From a virus: 64,000 nucleotides of DNA. The DNA lies in IMG/VR virus record IMGVR_UViG_3300030109_005647, positions 16,465 to 80,464 of that record. One strand, given 5' to 3'. Within the stretch, counting starts at the first letter, position 1, and the number at the start of each line of letters is the position of its first letter. Under the pieces are notes generated by a model that saw nothing but the letters and a program-made list of their open reading frames with translations, did no database searches and was not told the DNA's origin. Below, in pieces: positions 1 to 7,403 of this stretch. Position numbers and translations under genes: made by a program.

Positions 1-142
1 TAAGAGCAAGGGCATCATTGCCATTTTGATAGGCGAAGTCCATGTGTTCGCCGGGGTAGCCGAGTCCATCAAATGGGCTACCTGTTCCGCTGTGAGCGTG
101 TAAACCTACAAAGGGGATAGAGCTTTGTGTTCTTTCAATCAT
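1..142 (-). CDS. DNA polymerase III alpha-type PHP domain protein (N-terminus only; runs off the window)
   Basis: Only the first 47 codons are present and the frame is open at base 1. The reading starts MIERTQSSIPFVGLHAHSG and continues to ...YQNGNDALAL. The FVGLHAHS block followed by an ALAL strand matches the start of the PHP domain in bacterial DnaE/PolC (typical form FVHLHVHSxYSLLDG...ALALTDHG), whose histidines bind metal. The ATG overlaps the stop of the methylase as ATGA and has GGAG five bases upstream, so translation is probably coupled. Whether the full protein is a polymerase or a free-standing PHP phosphoesterase cannot be decided from 47 residues. A DnaE-type polymerase would be notable because a PolA-type polymerase is also encoded here (14511-15698). 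Confidence 0.6.
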   Translation of the reverse strand, partial: MIERTQSSIPFVGLHAHSGTGSPFDGLGYPGEHMDFAYQNGNDALAL

Positions 143-1194
143 TTATTCTCCATGTTGTTTTTCATTTGCGTATAGGCTTGGACTAACTCTGTCTTAGAGA
201 TGCTAGGAGTTCCAGCAGTATCCCATTTTATACTTTTTTTGTCAACATCTTTTTTCAGATCCCACCACTGTTTCCACATTGCATTGAATATAGTTATCAC
301 TTTTTCATTATTAGCTTTGATAAATAAATTGCCCTCAAGACTGCAAGACTCATAATCTAGATTGATTTTACCGGCTTGCGCTCCCGCTCTTCTAAAAACA
401 AAATCTGGTTTTGTCTTCCAGGTTATTTGTCTTTTGACTTGTTTCGTTTTGTAAGAATTAAATAAAAAAGATGGCAATTGTTTTTGTAATTGTTTAAAGC
501 TTTCCCACGCTTGACTTTCACACTCGAAAGAGTGTTCTTCTTCTTCAAACTTTAAAGTTACATTTGCCTTGCCATCAGGCTTAAAAAACAACTTCTCTCC
601 ACCAGTTTTAATAGAAATTAGCAATAAAGAGTCTGCATCGTAGTCCTCTGATGTTAGAAACACAAAATCTTCATGTTCTAGAGGTAGTACTACTTTTTCT
701 CTTTTTGTGCCTTTCTTTTTCCAAACCTGAAACACACATGGGACACTATATTCTATTTCTCCCATGGCATCTAAGCGAAAAGAGTTTGGATCTAATATTG
801 TTTCTTCAATGAGATGGAAATTTAAATTTAATTGATTTTGTGTTGCATTTTTTCTAAATGTTCTTGGGACAATAAAGGCTATAGTATCCGCAAATTTAGC
901 AGAGTGGTTAAAAAACTTTTTTGCTAAACTGCTGTTTTTGCCAAAAGGTGGATTGCCAATAACTAAATATTTTTTATTGCTCATTGGCTCATAATCAAAA
1001 AAATCTTTTTTTTCAATATCTGCCAATTTAGGGTCCAGATCTAATCCGACGCGTTTGTCTAAGGGCAGTAGATTAAAAAACGATCCGTCTCCTGCAGATG
1101 GCTCCAGTATGATATCATATGGATTTAAATCGAAACTAGCAACACATTTAGCCGCTACGCTTTGCTTTGTATAATATTGATCTAGATCAACCAA
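139..1194 (-). CDS. N6-adenine DNA methyltransferase (gamma-class order)
   Basis: Predicted AdoMet-dependent adenine methylase acting on DNA. Counted from the TTG start proposed here it is 351 residues. It shows a motif X-like DQYYTK at the N-terminus, motif I as EPSAGDG at about 31-37 (AdoMet binding) and motif IV as NPPFG at about 81-85 (catalysis), the order seen in gamma-type enzymes. An ATG at 1242 would lengthen it but overlaps the upstream gene by 56 bases and lacks a ribosome binding site. The TTG at 1194 has AGAGAGG six bases upstream and overlaps the upstream stop by only 8 bases. The C-terminal two thirds resembles nothing I know and may be the target-recognition part. It lies directly after a nuclease-like gene, so it may protect phage DNA from that nuclease, or be an anti-restriction methylase. 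Confidence 0.8.
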   Translation of the reverse strand: MVDLDQYYTKQSVAAKCVASFDLNPYDIILEPSAGDGSFFNLLPLDKRVGLDLDPKLADIEKKDFFDYEPMSNKKYLVIGNPPFGKNSSLAKKFFNHSAKFADTIAFIVPRTFRKNATQNQLNLNFHLIEETILDPNSFRLDAMGEIEYSVPCVFQVWKKKGTKREKVVLPLEHEDFVFLTSEDYDADSLLLISIKTGGEKLFFKPDGKANVTLKFEEEEHSFECESQAWESFKQLQKQLPSFLFNSYKTKQVKRQITWKTKPDFVFRRAGAQAGKINLDYESCSLEGNLFIKANNEKVITIFNAMWKQWWDLKKDVDKKSIKWDTAGTPSISKTELVQAYTQMKNNMENK

Positions 1195-1636
1195 AAAGAA
1201 CCTCTCTCTGACCCTTCGGTATTTCACATTTAGGATACTCATTGATCAAGTCGGCGCCATCAACAAATTTTACTCGCACTCTTGGAAACTCAACGATATC
1301 ACAACAGATATAACACAACTTACGAGCCTTATTATGAGCTATTTCGGCATTGAATGTTCGACCTTGACCTAGTTGGTTTGATGGCTTAAACTTTAGTCCG
1401 TTTTTTGTAAAATTCTTGGCATCATACTTATTGCCAGAAGTATCAACGTGATCGTGGTCTTTGTTTCCTTCAATTCTTGTTAATTCTGGAAACCAGTGTT
1501 GCAGTTGCTCTTCAAGAAAAAAAGATGCAAGCCTCCCGTCTTTTAAAAGATCATACATGCGACTTTCTGAAATGCTTCCAAAGGATGTGCGACCTTTAAG
1601 TGAAAACTCATATGTTTTATTTTTTTCTAGCTTCAT
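1187..1636 (-). CDS. possible PD-(D/E)xK endonuclease paired with the methylase
   Basis: A 149-residue protein. The middle carries an acidic stretch (KDHDHVD, residues 59-65) followed by a strand KYDAKNF (70-76), where D72-A-K74 fits the D/E-x-K half of a PD-(D/E)xK nuclease site. K78 to N84 and a CYICCDIV strand could complete an alpha/beta core. This is an inference from the motif pattern; I do not recognise a specific restriction enzyme. It is the first gene after a sigma70-like promoter (1671-1699), has a GGAG-type site before its ATG, and is followed by the DNA methylase with an 8-base overlap. That is the arrangement expected of a phage restriction-modification or host-DNA degradation unit. 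It could instead be a small structural protein. Confidence 0.4.
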   Translation of the reverse strand: MKLEKNKTYEFSLKGRTSFGSISESRMYDLLKDGRLASFFLEEQLQHWFPELTRIEGNKDHDHVDTSGNKYDAKNFTKNGLKFKPSNQLGQGRTFNAEIAHNKARKLCYICCDIVEFPRVRVKFVDGADLINEYPKCEIPKGQREVLFG

Positions 1637-1670
1637 TTAACCTCTCCTAAACAATCTTTGTAACTGGTAC

Positions 1671-1699
1671 ATACTACTAAATCCTATTAAAAGTGTCAA
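1671..1699 (-). promoter_or_regulatory. sigma70-like promoter for the nuclease/methylase pair
   Basis: On the minus strand TTGACA (1699-1694) is followed after exactly 17 bases by TAGTAT (1676-1671). The -35 is a perfect match and the -10 matches TATAAT at four of six bases. It lies in the 88-base gap upstream of the nuclease-like gene, whose start is 35 bases past the -10. Three other promoters of the same design occur in this early region. Confidence 0.6.
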
Positions 1700-1724
1700 G
1701 AACAAAACGTAGAATAATGCTTCG

Positions 1725-2630
1725 TTAATTATCTTCAGTGTCTTCTTCAATGTCCCTCCCTAGTGGATTCCATTCGTTATATGACATTAGAAAGTCTTTC
1801 GGTCTGGGTAGGCTGTGTTCTCCACCTAGCCAAGCTTTTAGACCCTCCCAGGAAGACACATCATAATACCAAGGCAGGCTACACGTTCCTGCGCCTTCTG
1901 TATTTACTTTGCTGAAAACAAAGTCGTGAGTAAAATATCGACCGGTCCAACTTTCAGATGCTTTTAGTTTGTTTAGTTGATCGTCGTAACCTTTTGTTTC
2001 GCTTTTCCTGAAATGTCTTCGGCATTCTAAAAAGTCTTCCGATAGGAAAGTAAAGGGTAGGAAACTGCCATCTTTAAAATTTTGATTATCACATTCCGCA
2101 TAAAAGTTAGTGCTCGTGTTTCTTATCGCTGGTCTATGGTCTTTTAACCACCACGGAGAAAACATACCGTAAGGAAACGAAACAAAGTATTTATCTGGAT
2201 GTGCGAAACGGCTTATTTTTCTACTTACGTGCCAAGCATATTGAGCGCCTGTGATAATGCTCCAAGCAAGGCAGTCTCTACGACCTGTATCTTTTGGATG
2301 CATTGGTGTGTAGTAGATGGGAACCTCATAGACTTTTGGTCGTTTACCGAACGTATGTCCTTTATCATAGCGAACAGGATCTATAACCCAGTCTCCTAAA
2401 CGATACCGTATAAGAGGTTGCATATCCTTGGGGCAAACCAACCAGACGGTGTTACAACCTGCGACCACACAGTCAAAGACTGCTTTCTCAACTGCGAGAT
2501 AGTTGTGTCCAATGGGCATTAAACTATCATGCCAGGGGAAGTTGAAGTCTAGCGGCTGTCCTGCTACTGGAACTATGCCTGCTAGATTTACGTGTGTTTT
2601 ATTTTTTATTGTTAGTGCGGGTTCATACAT
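1725..2630 (-). CDS. nucleotidyltransferase-like protein of unknown function
   Basis: 301 residues. The N-terminal third (AGIVPVAGQ..., an FPWHDSLMPI block, then AVFDCVVAGCNTVWLVC and IRYRLGDWV) has the layout of a GT-A/nucleotidyltransferase fold, as in NDP-sugar pyrophosphorylases. In those enzymes a VPVAG loop is followed by a helix packed against an AGCxxVWLV strand. The rest is rich in Trp, Tyr and His and not familiar. The start ATG overlaps the upstream gene by 8 bases, and the two genes seem to form a translationally coupled pair. It may supply an activated sugar or nucleotide for phage DNA or glycan modification, but no catalytic residue can be assigned securely. I rate the fold likely and the reaction unknown. 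Confidence 0.45.
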   Translation of the reverse strand: MYEPALTIKNKTHVNLAGIVPVAGQPLDFNFPWHDSLMPIGHNYLAVEKAVFDCVVAGCNTVWLVCPKDMQPLIRYRLGDWVIDPVRYDKGHTFGKRPKVYEVPIYYTPMHPKDTGRRDCLAWSIITGAQYAWHVSRKISRFAHPDKYFVSFPYGMFSPWWLKDHRPAIRNTSTNFYAECDNQNFKDGSFLPFTFLSEDFLECRRHFRKSETKGYDDQLNKLKASESWTGRYFTHDFVFSKVNTEGAGTCSLPWYYDVSSWEGLKAWLGGEHSLPRPKDFLMSYNEWNPLGRDIEEDTEDN

Positions 2631-3306
2631 AAATAAACTTTATTTTTTCTGCTTCCTCATAAATGTTCATTTTAGGTTTGACTATTCGTTCTTGGACTTC
2701 TAAAACAATCTCGTCTCTTTTCATGAAGTTTCCCGTGAAACCTACATCTTTTAGTATTGTCTCTGTCTTGAACTTAGCCATTGTATCAGAAAAATCAAAG
2801 TTGTTCAACTGCTTTTTAGTTAAGTTTGAAACAACTGCTATCTTTGCTGGACTGTTTATGTAATCTTTGTGAATGTGGATTTCATTTGCTAAATCATCAC
2901 CTGTTTTTAGAGTAAAAGCAGTGTCTTTGAAAACAAAAGAAACAGCCATCATCGTATCTATTACAGTAAATTGATCGACCTCTTCTTTTTGATCGGGCAA
3001 ACCTATAACATTTTGGTCATCAAAAAGAGTTACTTTATTGTAAGTTGTTCTATTTATTATATTATTTTTACAGGCGACAGTGATTTCATCATCGTCGACT
3101 CGGACTGCGTTTACATAATCACCACCGATTATTTTGCCGTCCATCATTAGTTTGTAGTAAAGTAGCCCCCAGGCAAGTTTTTTGTCTGAGGGCTCGTAGG
3201 AGGGAGGAAAGGAAGGCTTATTTATTATCAATCTAGTCCCGTGTTGATAAGCCCATTGAAGAGCATTTAAGCTTCCACCAATTGTTATATTAACATCCTG
3301 GATCAT
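2623..3306 (-). CDS. conserved-looking protein of unknown function, partner of the nucleotidyltransferase-like gene
   Basis: 227 residues, unrecognised. It starts with ITIGGSLNALQWAYQHG, a Gly-rich turn followed by a helix of the kind that binds nucleotides or dinucleotides in oxidoreductases and NTP-binding folds, then a strand RLIINKP. Further along are alternating strands (VDDDEITVACKN, KVTLFDDQNVIGLP) and a C-terminal helix-rich part with DFSDTMAKFKT. No signal peptide or membrane segment is visible. Its C-terminus overlaps the start of the next gene by 8 bases and its N-terminus overlaps the lytic enzyme gene by 17, so it is embedded in the ThyX-lysozyme operon. The tight coupling to 1725-2630 suggests that the two act together. 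Confidence 0.6.
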   Translation of the reverse strand: MIQDVNITIGGSLNALQWAYQHGTRLIINKPSFPPSYEPSDKKLAWGLLYYKLMMDGKIIGGDYVNAVRVDDDEITVACKNNIINRTTYNKVTLFDDQNVIGLPDQKEEVDQFTVIDTMMAVSFVFKDTAFTLKTGDDLANEIHIHKDYINSPAKIAVVSNLTKKQLNNFDFSDTMAKFKTETILKDVGFTGNFMKRDEIVLEVQERIVKPKMNIYEEAEKIKFIYV

Positions 3307-3868
3307 AATTTTTAATGTTTCTTTTCCATTTTCTGAGTTTTTTCCAATGTTTTGTCCGTTGGAAGCAGCGATAACGATTTTCTTTCGTTAAGCGACCTCT
3401 AACTGCCTGAGCCCAAGCCCCTAGCCATTTTTGTTTATTTGTGAGTTTGTAACCTCTGCAGCGATTTTTATCACGAGTGTTCGCAACGTGAATCATCCAA
3501 ACGTGTGCTGATTGTATTGGATCAAGTCGATTGAGTCCATATTCCTTTTCTGCCCAATGCCAGAACTGAAGTATACCCTTGGCTCTTGGGTGTTTTTTTG
3601 TTTTGAAAGTTATCTTCCAATCGCCCTTTGCTCGGGCGTCATAGCCGCTCTCAACGCACGCGGCTGCTAGCAACATTCCTCGTAGATCTTCTGGGATATT
3701 ATATGATTGAAAATAAAAATCCTCTATTTCAACCAGCTTCTCTATTATTCCTGTATCTAAGATTTTTGCCTTTGCGTTTTTACAGTTATATGCTTCACTC
3801 ATTAAATCACTGTAATCATATGATAAATTTGTCACACTAATGACATTTAAAATTAATAATCCTATCAA
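3290..3868 (-). CDS. lytic transglycosylase-like endolysin
   Basis: 192 residues. A short hydrophobic N-terminus (MIGLLILNVISV) suggests export or a signal anchor. It is followed by a lysozyme-like helical domain: AAACVESGYD places the likely catalytic glutamate at E73, and KGILQFWHWAEKEYG resembles the G-x-x-Q block of SLT-type transglycosylases (usually GLMQ). The protein would cleave peptidoglycan glycan strands at lysis or during DNA entry. The start is TTG, read from GGAG eight bases upstream; it overlaps the ThyX stop as TTGA. The C-terminus is strongly basic. The holin- and spanin-like genes are far away (47.7-48.7 kb), so lysis functions are split. Confidence 0.65.
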   Translation of the reverse strand: MIGLLILNVISVTNLSYDYSDLMSEAYNCKNAKAKILDTGIIEKLVEIEDFYFQSYNIPEDLRGMLLAAACVESGYDARAKGDWKITFKTKKHPRAKGILQFWHWAEKEYGLNRLDPIQSAHVWMIHVANTRDKNRCRGYKLTNKQKWLGAWAQAVRGRLTKENRYRCFQRTKHWKKLRKWKRNIKNYDPGC

Positions 3869-4593
3869 ACCTTATTCTCCTTCCACGCCTCTACAGTTAT
3901 TGGATACAACTCTTGTGAAATATCCAGCATTGCTTTGGCAAGTTGTTGGATTTCCCACTGGGCACCCTCATGTGTGCGTAAATCAATAAACTTAAATAGA
4001 TTGTTTAAGTTGGTAGTTGCATAATATTCTGTATAAAGATTTTGTGGAAGCACTCCTCTTGCTTGTTCGCGGCATACTCCTAGCTTTATTAACTTGTTAA
4101 AAAGATCCAAACTTCTCATATGGTGAGCCTGTATAGCTTCACTGGCTTTGTAAGAAGGGATAGGCACCACAGCATTACCAATAAAGATGTCATCAAACTT
4201 AGAAATATTTGGATTTATTAGTTCTTCTATGTTTGATGCTTGTCGGTTTGACTTATGTTGTGTTCTAAGTGCTTCTGGCTCATAGAACTGTAAATTAAAG
4301 TCTGTGTATCGGCGGCTGATTTCATTGTAAGACCAAGTGCGGTGCCTGTGGTGCTGTGATCGAATATAAAGCGGCACCTTGATGCGAAATGTAACCGTGC
4401 AATGTTCCAAGGTGGAAGTGTGGCGGTGCTTAATTAAATAATTAATTAATTTTTTATCTTTATTTGATAGCTCCTCCACTTCTTTACCAAAACTGACTCT
4501 TGCTGAATTTACAATAGTCATGTCTGATCCCATATGACAAACATAATCTACTTTGCCTATTCCGTCATCGAACAACTGCACGGTTTTCATCAT
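3865..4593 (-). CDS. thyX: flavin-dependent thymidylate synthase ThyX
   Basis: Makes dTMP from dUMP using methylenetetrahydrofolate, FAD and NADPH. The diagnostic ThyX signature RHRxxSxNExSxRY is present in full as RHRTWSYNEISRRY at residues 83-96. The length, 242 residues, is normal for the family. The N-terminal NSARVSFGKE block and the C-terminal EGAQWEIQQLAKAM helix also fit. The ATG follows GGGAG. The gene sits in an operon with a GroES-like gene upstream and the lytic enzyme downstream. With the ribonucleotide reductase nearby it would supply dNTPs for phage replication. Confidence 0.96.
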   Translation of the reverse strand: MMKTVQLFDDGIGKVDYVCHMGSDMTIVNSARVSFGKEVEELSNKDKKLINYLIKHRHTSTLEHCTVTFRIKVPLYIRSQHHRHRTWSYNEISRRYTDFNLQFYEPEALRTQHKSNRQASNIEELINPNISKFDDIFIGNAVVPIPSYKASEAIQAHHMRSLDLFNKLIKLGVCREQARGVLPQNLYTEYYATTNLNNLFKFIDLRTHEGAQWEIQQLAKAMLDISQELYPITVEAWKENKV

Positions 4594-4596
4594 ACG

Positions 4597-4881
4597 CTAA
4601 ACTCCCAATACTCCATAAACGTGGTTTTCTTGAACCAAGAGAAAATCACCTTGGTCTAGACTTGCTGTCTCAACCATCGTATCGTTAACAACAGCTAGAT
4701 TTCCAACGTCATCAAGACTAACTTTGGTACAATCAGTTGCAACTTGGCTAATCTTGTATACGCCAAATGGATTCGTCTTTACATTGTAATCATCTGGGAG
4801 AAGAATAGTTGGAGCATCCTCTTCTGCCTGTTGTGGCGCCTCTTCTAACAATAAAAAGCGATTTCGTGGATCTAAACTCAT
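4597..4881 (-). CDS. GroES-like co-chaperonin (Cpn10 fold)
   Basis: 94 residues. The plan follows GroES: an N-terminal strand NRFLLLEE, an APTILLPDD segment corresponding to the ILP of GroES (ggIILPD), a central G-x-VYKISQVA strand, and a C-terminal FLLVQENHVYGVLGV matching the closing LILREDDILAIL strand. Phage co-chaperonins such as T4 gp31 replace GroES when the host chaperonin folds the capsid protein; by analogy this one may assist the phage capsid protein. The mobile loop, roughly residues 15-30, is acidic and Ala-rich. The start overlaps the upstream stop as ATGA with AGGAGG just before it. Assignment rests on pattern similarity only. Confidence 0.5.
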   Translation of the reverse strand: MSLDPRNRFLLLEEAPQQAEEDAPTILLPDDYNVKTNPFGVYKISQVATDCTKVSLDDVGNLAVVNDTMVETASLDQGDFLLVQENHVYGVLGV

Positions 4882-5177
4882 ACTTCCTCCTTGATTCCGA
4901 ATTTCTTTTCAATAATATCGAACATTTCATTTACAGCATCAAGATCGGCTGATTTTTGATACATTCGAAGGGCTTTAACGGCGGACCAAATGTCTTCCTT
5001 TGTAAGCCAACCATTCTCAATGAACTCTGCTCGTAGTTCTTTCTTTTGCTCTTTATAAGGCTCTATTGCCTCCTCAAGAGCAATCATTGATTTAAGATAG
5101 TTAACAATATATTCTTCTTTAGACTTTTCATTTTCTGTATTTTCATCTTGTACGACTTGTAGAATAGCTTGATTCAT
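4878..5177 (-). CDS. small helical protein of unknown function
   Basis: 99 residues, nearly all predicted helix, with heptad-like spacing in IALEEAIEPYKEQKKELRAE and a following segment WLTKEDIWSAVKALRMYQ. That helix-turn-helix-like arrangement recalls GapR/DUF2312 nucleoid proteins, which use a coiled coil followed by two short helices to bind DNA, but the match is weak. AAGGAG precedes the ATG. It lies between the promoter-proximal lipoprotein and the GroES-like gene, so it is probably made early. Confidence 0.55.
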   Translation of the reverse strand: MNQAILQVVQDENTENEKSKEEYIVNYLKSMIALEEAIEPYKEQKKELRAEFIENGWLTKEDIWSAVKALRMYQKSADLDAVNEMFDIIEKKFGIKEEV

Positions 5178-5186
5178 TTTTTCTCC

Positions 5187-5486
5187 TTAGTAACAACCGT
5201 AGTCATAAGTTTCCCACCGGCAAGTGTCCCAGTAGTAACAATATTCAATATAGCACTCGTAATCAATAACTGTTGGGTCATAAACTACATAACAATCGCA
5301 GTCACCAAGTTCATCATACGATGTGCAATACTCATAATTTCTTGGACCAGTGTAGTAAAAGTTATATTCGCAGGCAGCAACTGGTGGTGCTGACTGGCTG
5401 GTAAAGTTTACTCTTGAAAAGGGATGAGGTCGCATCTCGCACCCAAGAGTAAGTGCGAGGACCAAACCAATGATTGATTTCTTCAT
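5187..5486 (-). CDS. Cys/Tyr-rich secreted lipoprotein, probably translated from a leaderless mRNA
   Basis: 99 residues. The N-terminus MKKSIIGLVLALTLGC is a signal sequence ending in an imperfect lipobox (TLGC), so Cys16 would be lipidated. The mature part holds eight further cysteines, enough for four disulfides, and about sixteen tyrosines, in short repeats such as CYIEYCYYW. I do not recognise a family. The ATG has no ribosome binding site, and the -10 box of a strong promoter (5493-5521) ends six bases before it, so the transcript should begin at or very near the start codon. A small early lipoprotein of this kind could act in superinfection exclusion, as Llp does in phage T5; that is inference. 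Confidence 0.7.
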   Translation of the reverse strand: MKKSIIGLVLALTLGCEMRPHPFSRVNFTSQSAPPVAACEYNFYYTGPRNYEYCTSYDELGDCDCYVVYDPTVIDYECYIEYCYYWDTCRWETYDYGCY

Positions 5487-5492
5487 GGGTAT

Positions 5493-5521
5493 ATAATAAT
5501 AAACTTTTATTATTTTGTCAA
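5493..5521 (-). promoter_or_regulatory. strong sigma70-like promoter for the lipoprotein/thyX operon
   Basis: Minus strand TTGACA (5521-5516), a 17-base AT-rich spacer, then TATTAT (5498-5493, five of six matches to TATAAT). It is the best promoter in the window. It lies in the 44-base gap after the ribonucleotide reductase gene and directly before the lipoprotein ATG, leaving only six bases between the -10 and the start codon. Confidence 0.72.
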
Positions 5522-5530
5522 GGGGTTTTT

Positions 5531-7393
5531 TTATGTAATCTCACAGGCGCCGCCTGCACAAGCCAGTTCGCCTTTGAGATCGGTATTGTCGGATACTTCA
5601 ACAACTTTGGACAAATCAATGTCCTCTAGTGTGTCTAGCAGTCTATTGTAGGTTACTTCGTCGCAGTCTTCAAAGGGTGCTTGCTTATAAGTTCCGCCGT
5701 CATGAGGAAGAACTGAAAGACCGTTATAAACGGCTCTGTTATCCCACATCCATTGACCTACAGGCTCCCACTCTTCTTCACGGATGGAAACAGTAGCTGA
5801 AACATTGTGAGTGTTTTGACCTTTTCCGTGTCCGTTCTTTACCCACTGTGTAGATACTTTCTTTACTCTCTCCAACATATCCATAGCGGTTTCGCCTCGT
5901 GTGATCGCACCTGCGGGTGCTTTCTGCGGAACAGAAATGACTGCGGTGTCATGTGGTCTGAAAAACTCGTCCTCGACCAAATCTGGGTGATAAACAGACA
6001 GGTAGTTGTAGATTGCCTCGTTTTTACCAACCCGTAGTCGACGAATGTAGTATTCATTGTGCCAAGCGTGGATACCAGAAGAAGTGCCAAGAGCTAGGCT
6101 TGTTGTTCCTGCTGGCTTTACACAAGTAGTCCGTGCTGCAGGTTTAATTCCTACGAGATTAGCGATTCTTTTATTTTCTTTCCTAACTTCTTTAGCTGCT
6201 TCTTTCATATCCAGTTTTAGGACGTTACCAGAGGCAATACCAGTCATAGAAACACCCACAAGAGCGTCTTTTTCGGTAGTTCTACGCCAAACATCACGAA
6301 GATAGTGAAAGTCGGTGTAGGTTGCCTGTAATGTGCCTATGAAAGACGCTGCACGAGAGCGAGCGTTGATTTCTTCTTGTGAGTCAACGTCAGAAGCGTT
6401 GATTTCCGTAAGATTACAGAACTGATAAGGTCTTAGGGCAATCTCACAACACGGATTAGTGCCCCAGTCTTTATCATTTGAGAAATAAAACCCTGGTTCA
6501 CCTGCTCCTGAAGCTTTTACACGAAACCAAAGGTCTTTAAAAAACTCTTCTGTGACCAAGTGACGCATAAGAACGATTGAGTTGTTTGCTCTACCACGTT
6601 GTGGGTTCTTTTCCCACCAATGTCCGCTTTTTGCGGAGATCATTTCATCATCACCAGCAGAGAATAGGGATATAAGCGCTGCTCGTCTAATGCCGCCAGC
6701 CAAAACTGCGTCAGCTATATAACAAACCATATCGTGAACTTCAATAGGAGTAAGTTTGTCGCCAACTTCCTTATTTGACAGAACGCCCTCTAGTTTGACT
6801 AAACACTCGCGGAGAGGTTGTGGTCCTGGGGCTCTACCTCCAGAGGTTACGAGACGAGCGCCTTTTGGTCTAATATCGCTGTAGTCAAAGCGAACTTTGG
6901 AGCCGCCAACAAAATAAGACTTCATTAGAACCTTTACAGCGTCTGCCCAACCTTCTATGGAATCACCGATAAGATGGCGTCTAGTGCGCTTTGTAGATGG
7001 GTGAACAATCTCGGGAAGCTCCCGTGTGTGATGAAATTGCACACTATAACCAACACCAGTGCCGCCGAGAAGTAAAAACATAACTTCATGAAACGAACGC
7101 CAATCATCAATAGGAACATAGGCGCAATTAAAGATGCGATTAGGGGCAACTTCAATGGGCTTGCCGCCAAACTGCATAGAACGCATAGAAGGAAGAACTT
7201 TTTTATCGTAAACATATTGATAAGCTGCCTCTATTTCTTCTTTCAACTCTGGAAATTTCTTAAGGTGCATTCCTTTATTTCTGTCTACTAACTCGGACCA
7301 TACTTCTCTTCTTTCTTTCTCGGGTAAATACTTTGCATACTTCATGTGGACAGTAATGTCCGACAGGGTTTTGTTAGCAATGTCTTGTGGCAT
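5531..7393 (-). CDS. nrdJ: class II (adenosylcobalamin-dependent) ribonucleoside-triphosphate reductase
   Basis: Reduces ribonucleotides to deoxyribonucleotides with a radical generated from coenzyme B12. Compared with the monomeric Lactobacillus leichmannii type, the redox pair is C90 (FNCAYVP) and C326 (QFCNLTE). The thiyl-radical cysteine and proton acceptor are C315 and E317 in NPCCEIALRP. The C-terminal shuttle pair is C612 and C617 in ACAGGACEIT, with the same five-residue offset as the reference enzyme. At 620 residues it is about 120 shorter than that enzyme. The PAGTTS loop (CVKPAGTTSLALG) is present. AAGGAG precedes the ATG. It lies between the helicase and the lipoprotein promoter and supplies dNTPs; no separate activase or small subunit is needed. 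Confidence 0.95.
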   Translation of the reverse strand: MPQDIANKTLSDITVHMKYAKYLPEKERREVWSELVDRNKGMHLKKFPELKEEIEAAYQYVYDKKVLPSMRSMQFGGKPIEVAPNRIFNCAYVPIDDWRSFHEVMFLLLGGTGVGYSVQFHHTRELPEIVHPSTKRTRRHLIGDSIEGWADAVKVLMKSYFVGGSKVRFDYSDIRPKGARLVTSGGRAPGPQPLRECLVKLEGVLSNKEVGDKLTPIEVHDMVCYIADAVLAGGIRRAALISLFSAGDDEMISAKSGHWWEKNPQRGRANNSIVLMRHLVTEEFFKDLWFRVKASGAGEPGFYFSNDKDWGTNPCCEIALRPYQFCNLTEINASDVDSQEEINARSRAASFIGTLQATYTDFHYLRDVWRRTTEKDALVGVSMTGIASGNVLKLDMKEAAKEVRKENKRIANLVGIKPAARTTCVKPAGTTSLALGTSSGIHAWHNEYYIRRLRVGKNEAIYNYLSVYHPDLVEDEFFRPHDTAVISVPQKAPAGAITRGETAMDMLERVKKVSTQWVKNGHGKGQNTHNVSATVSIREEEWEPVGQWMWDNRAVYNGLSVLPHDGGTYKQAPFEDCDEVTYNRLLDTLEDIDLSKVVEVSDNTDLKGELACAGGACEIT

Positions 7394-7403
7394 ATGTCTC
7401 TCC

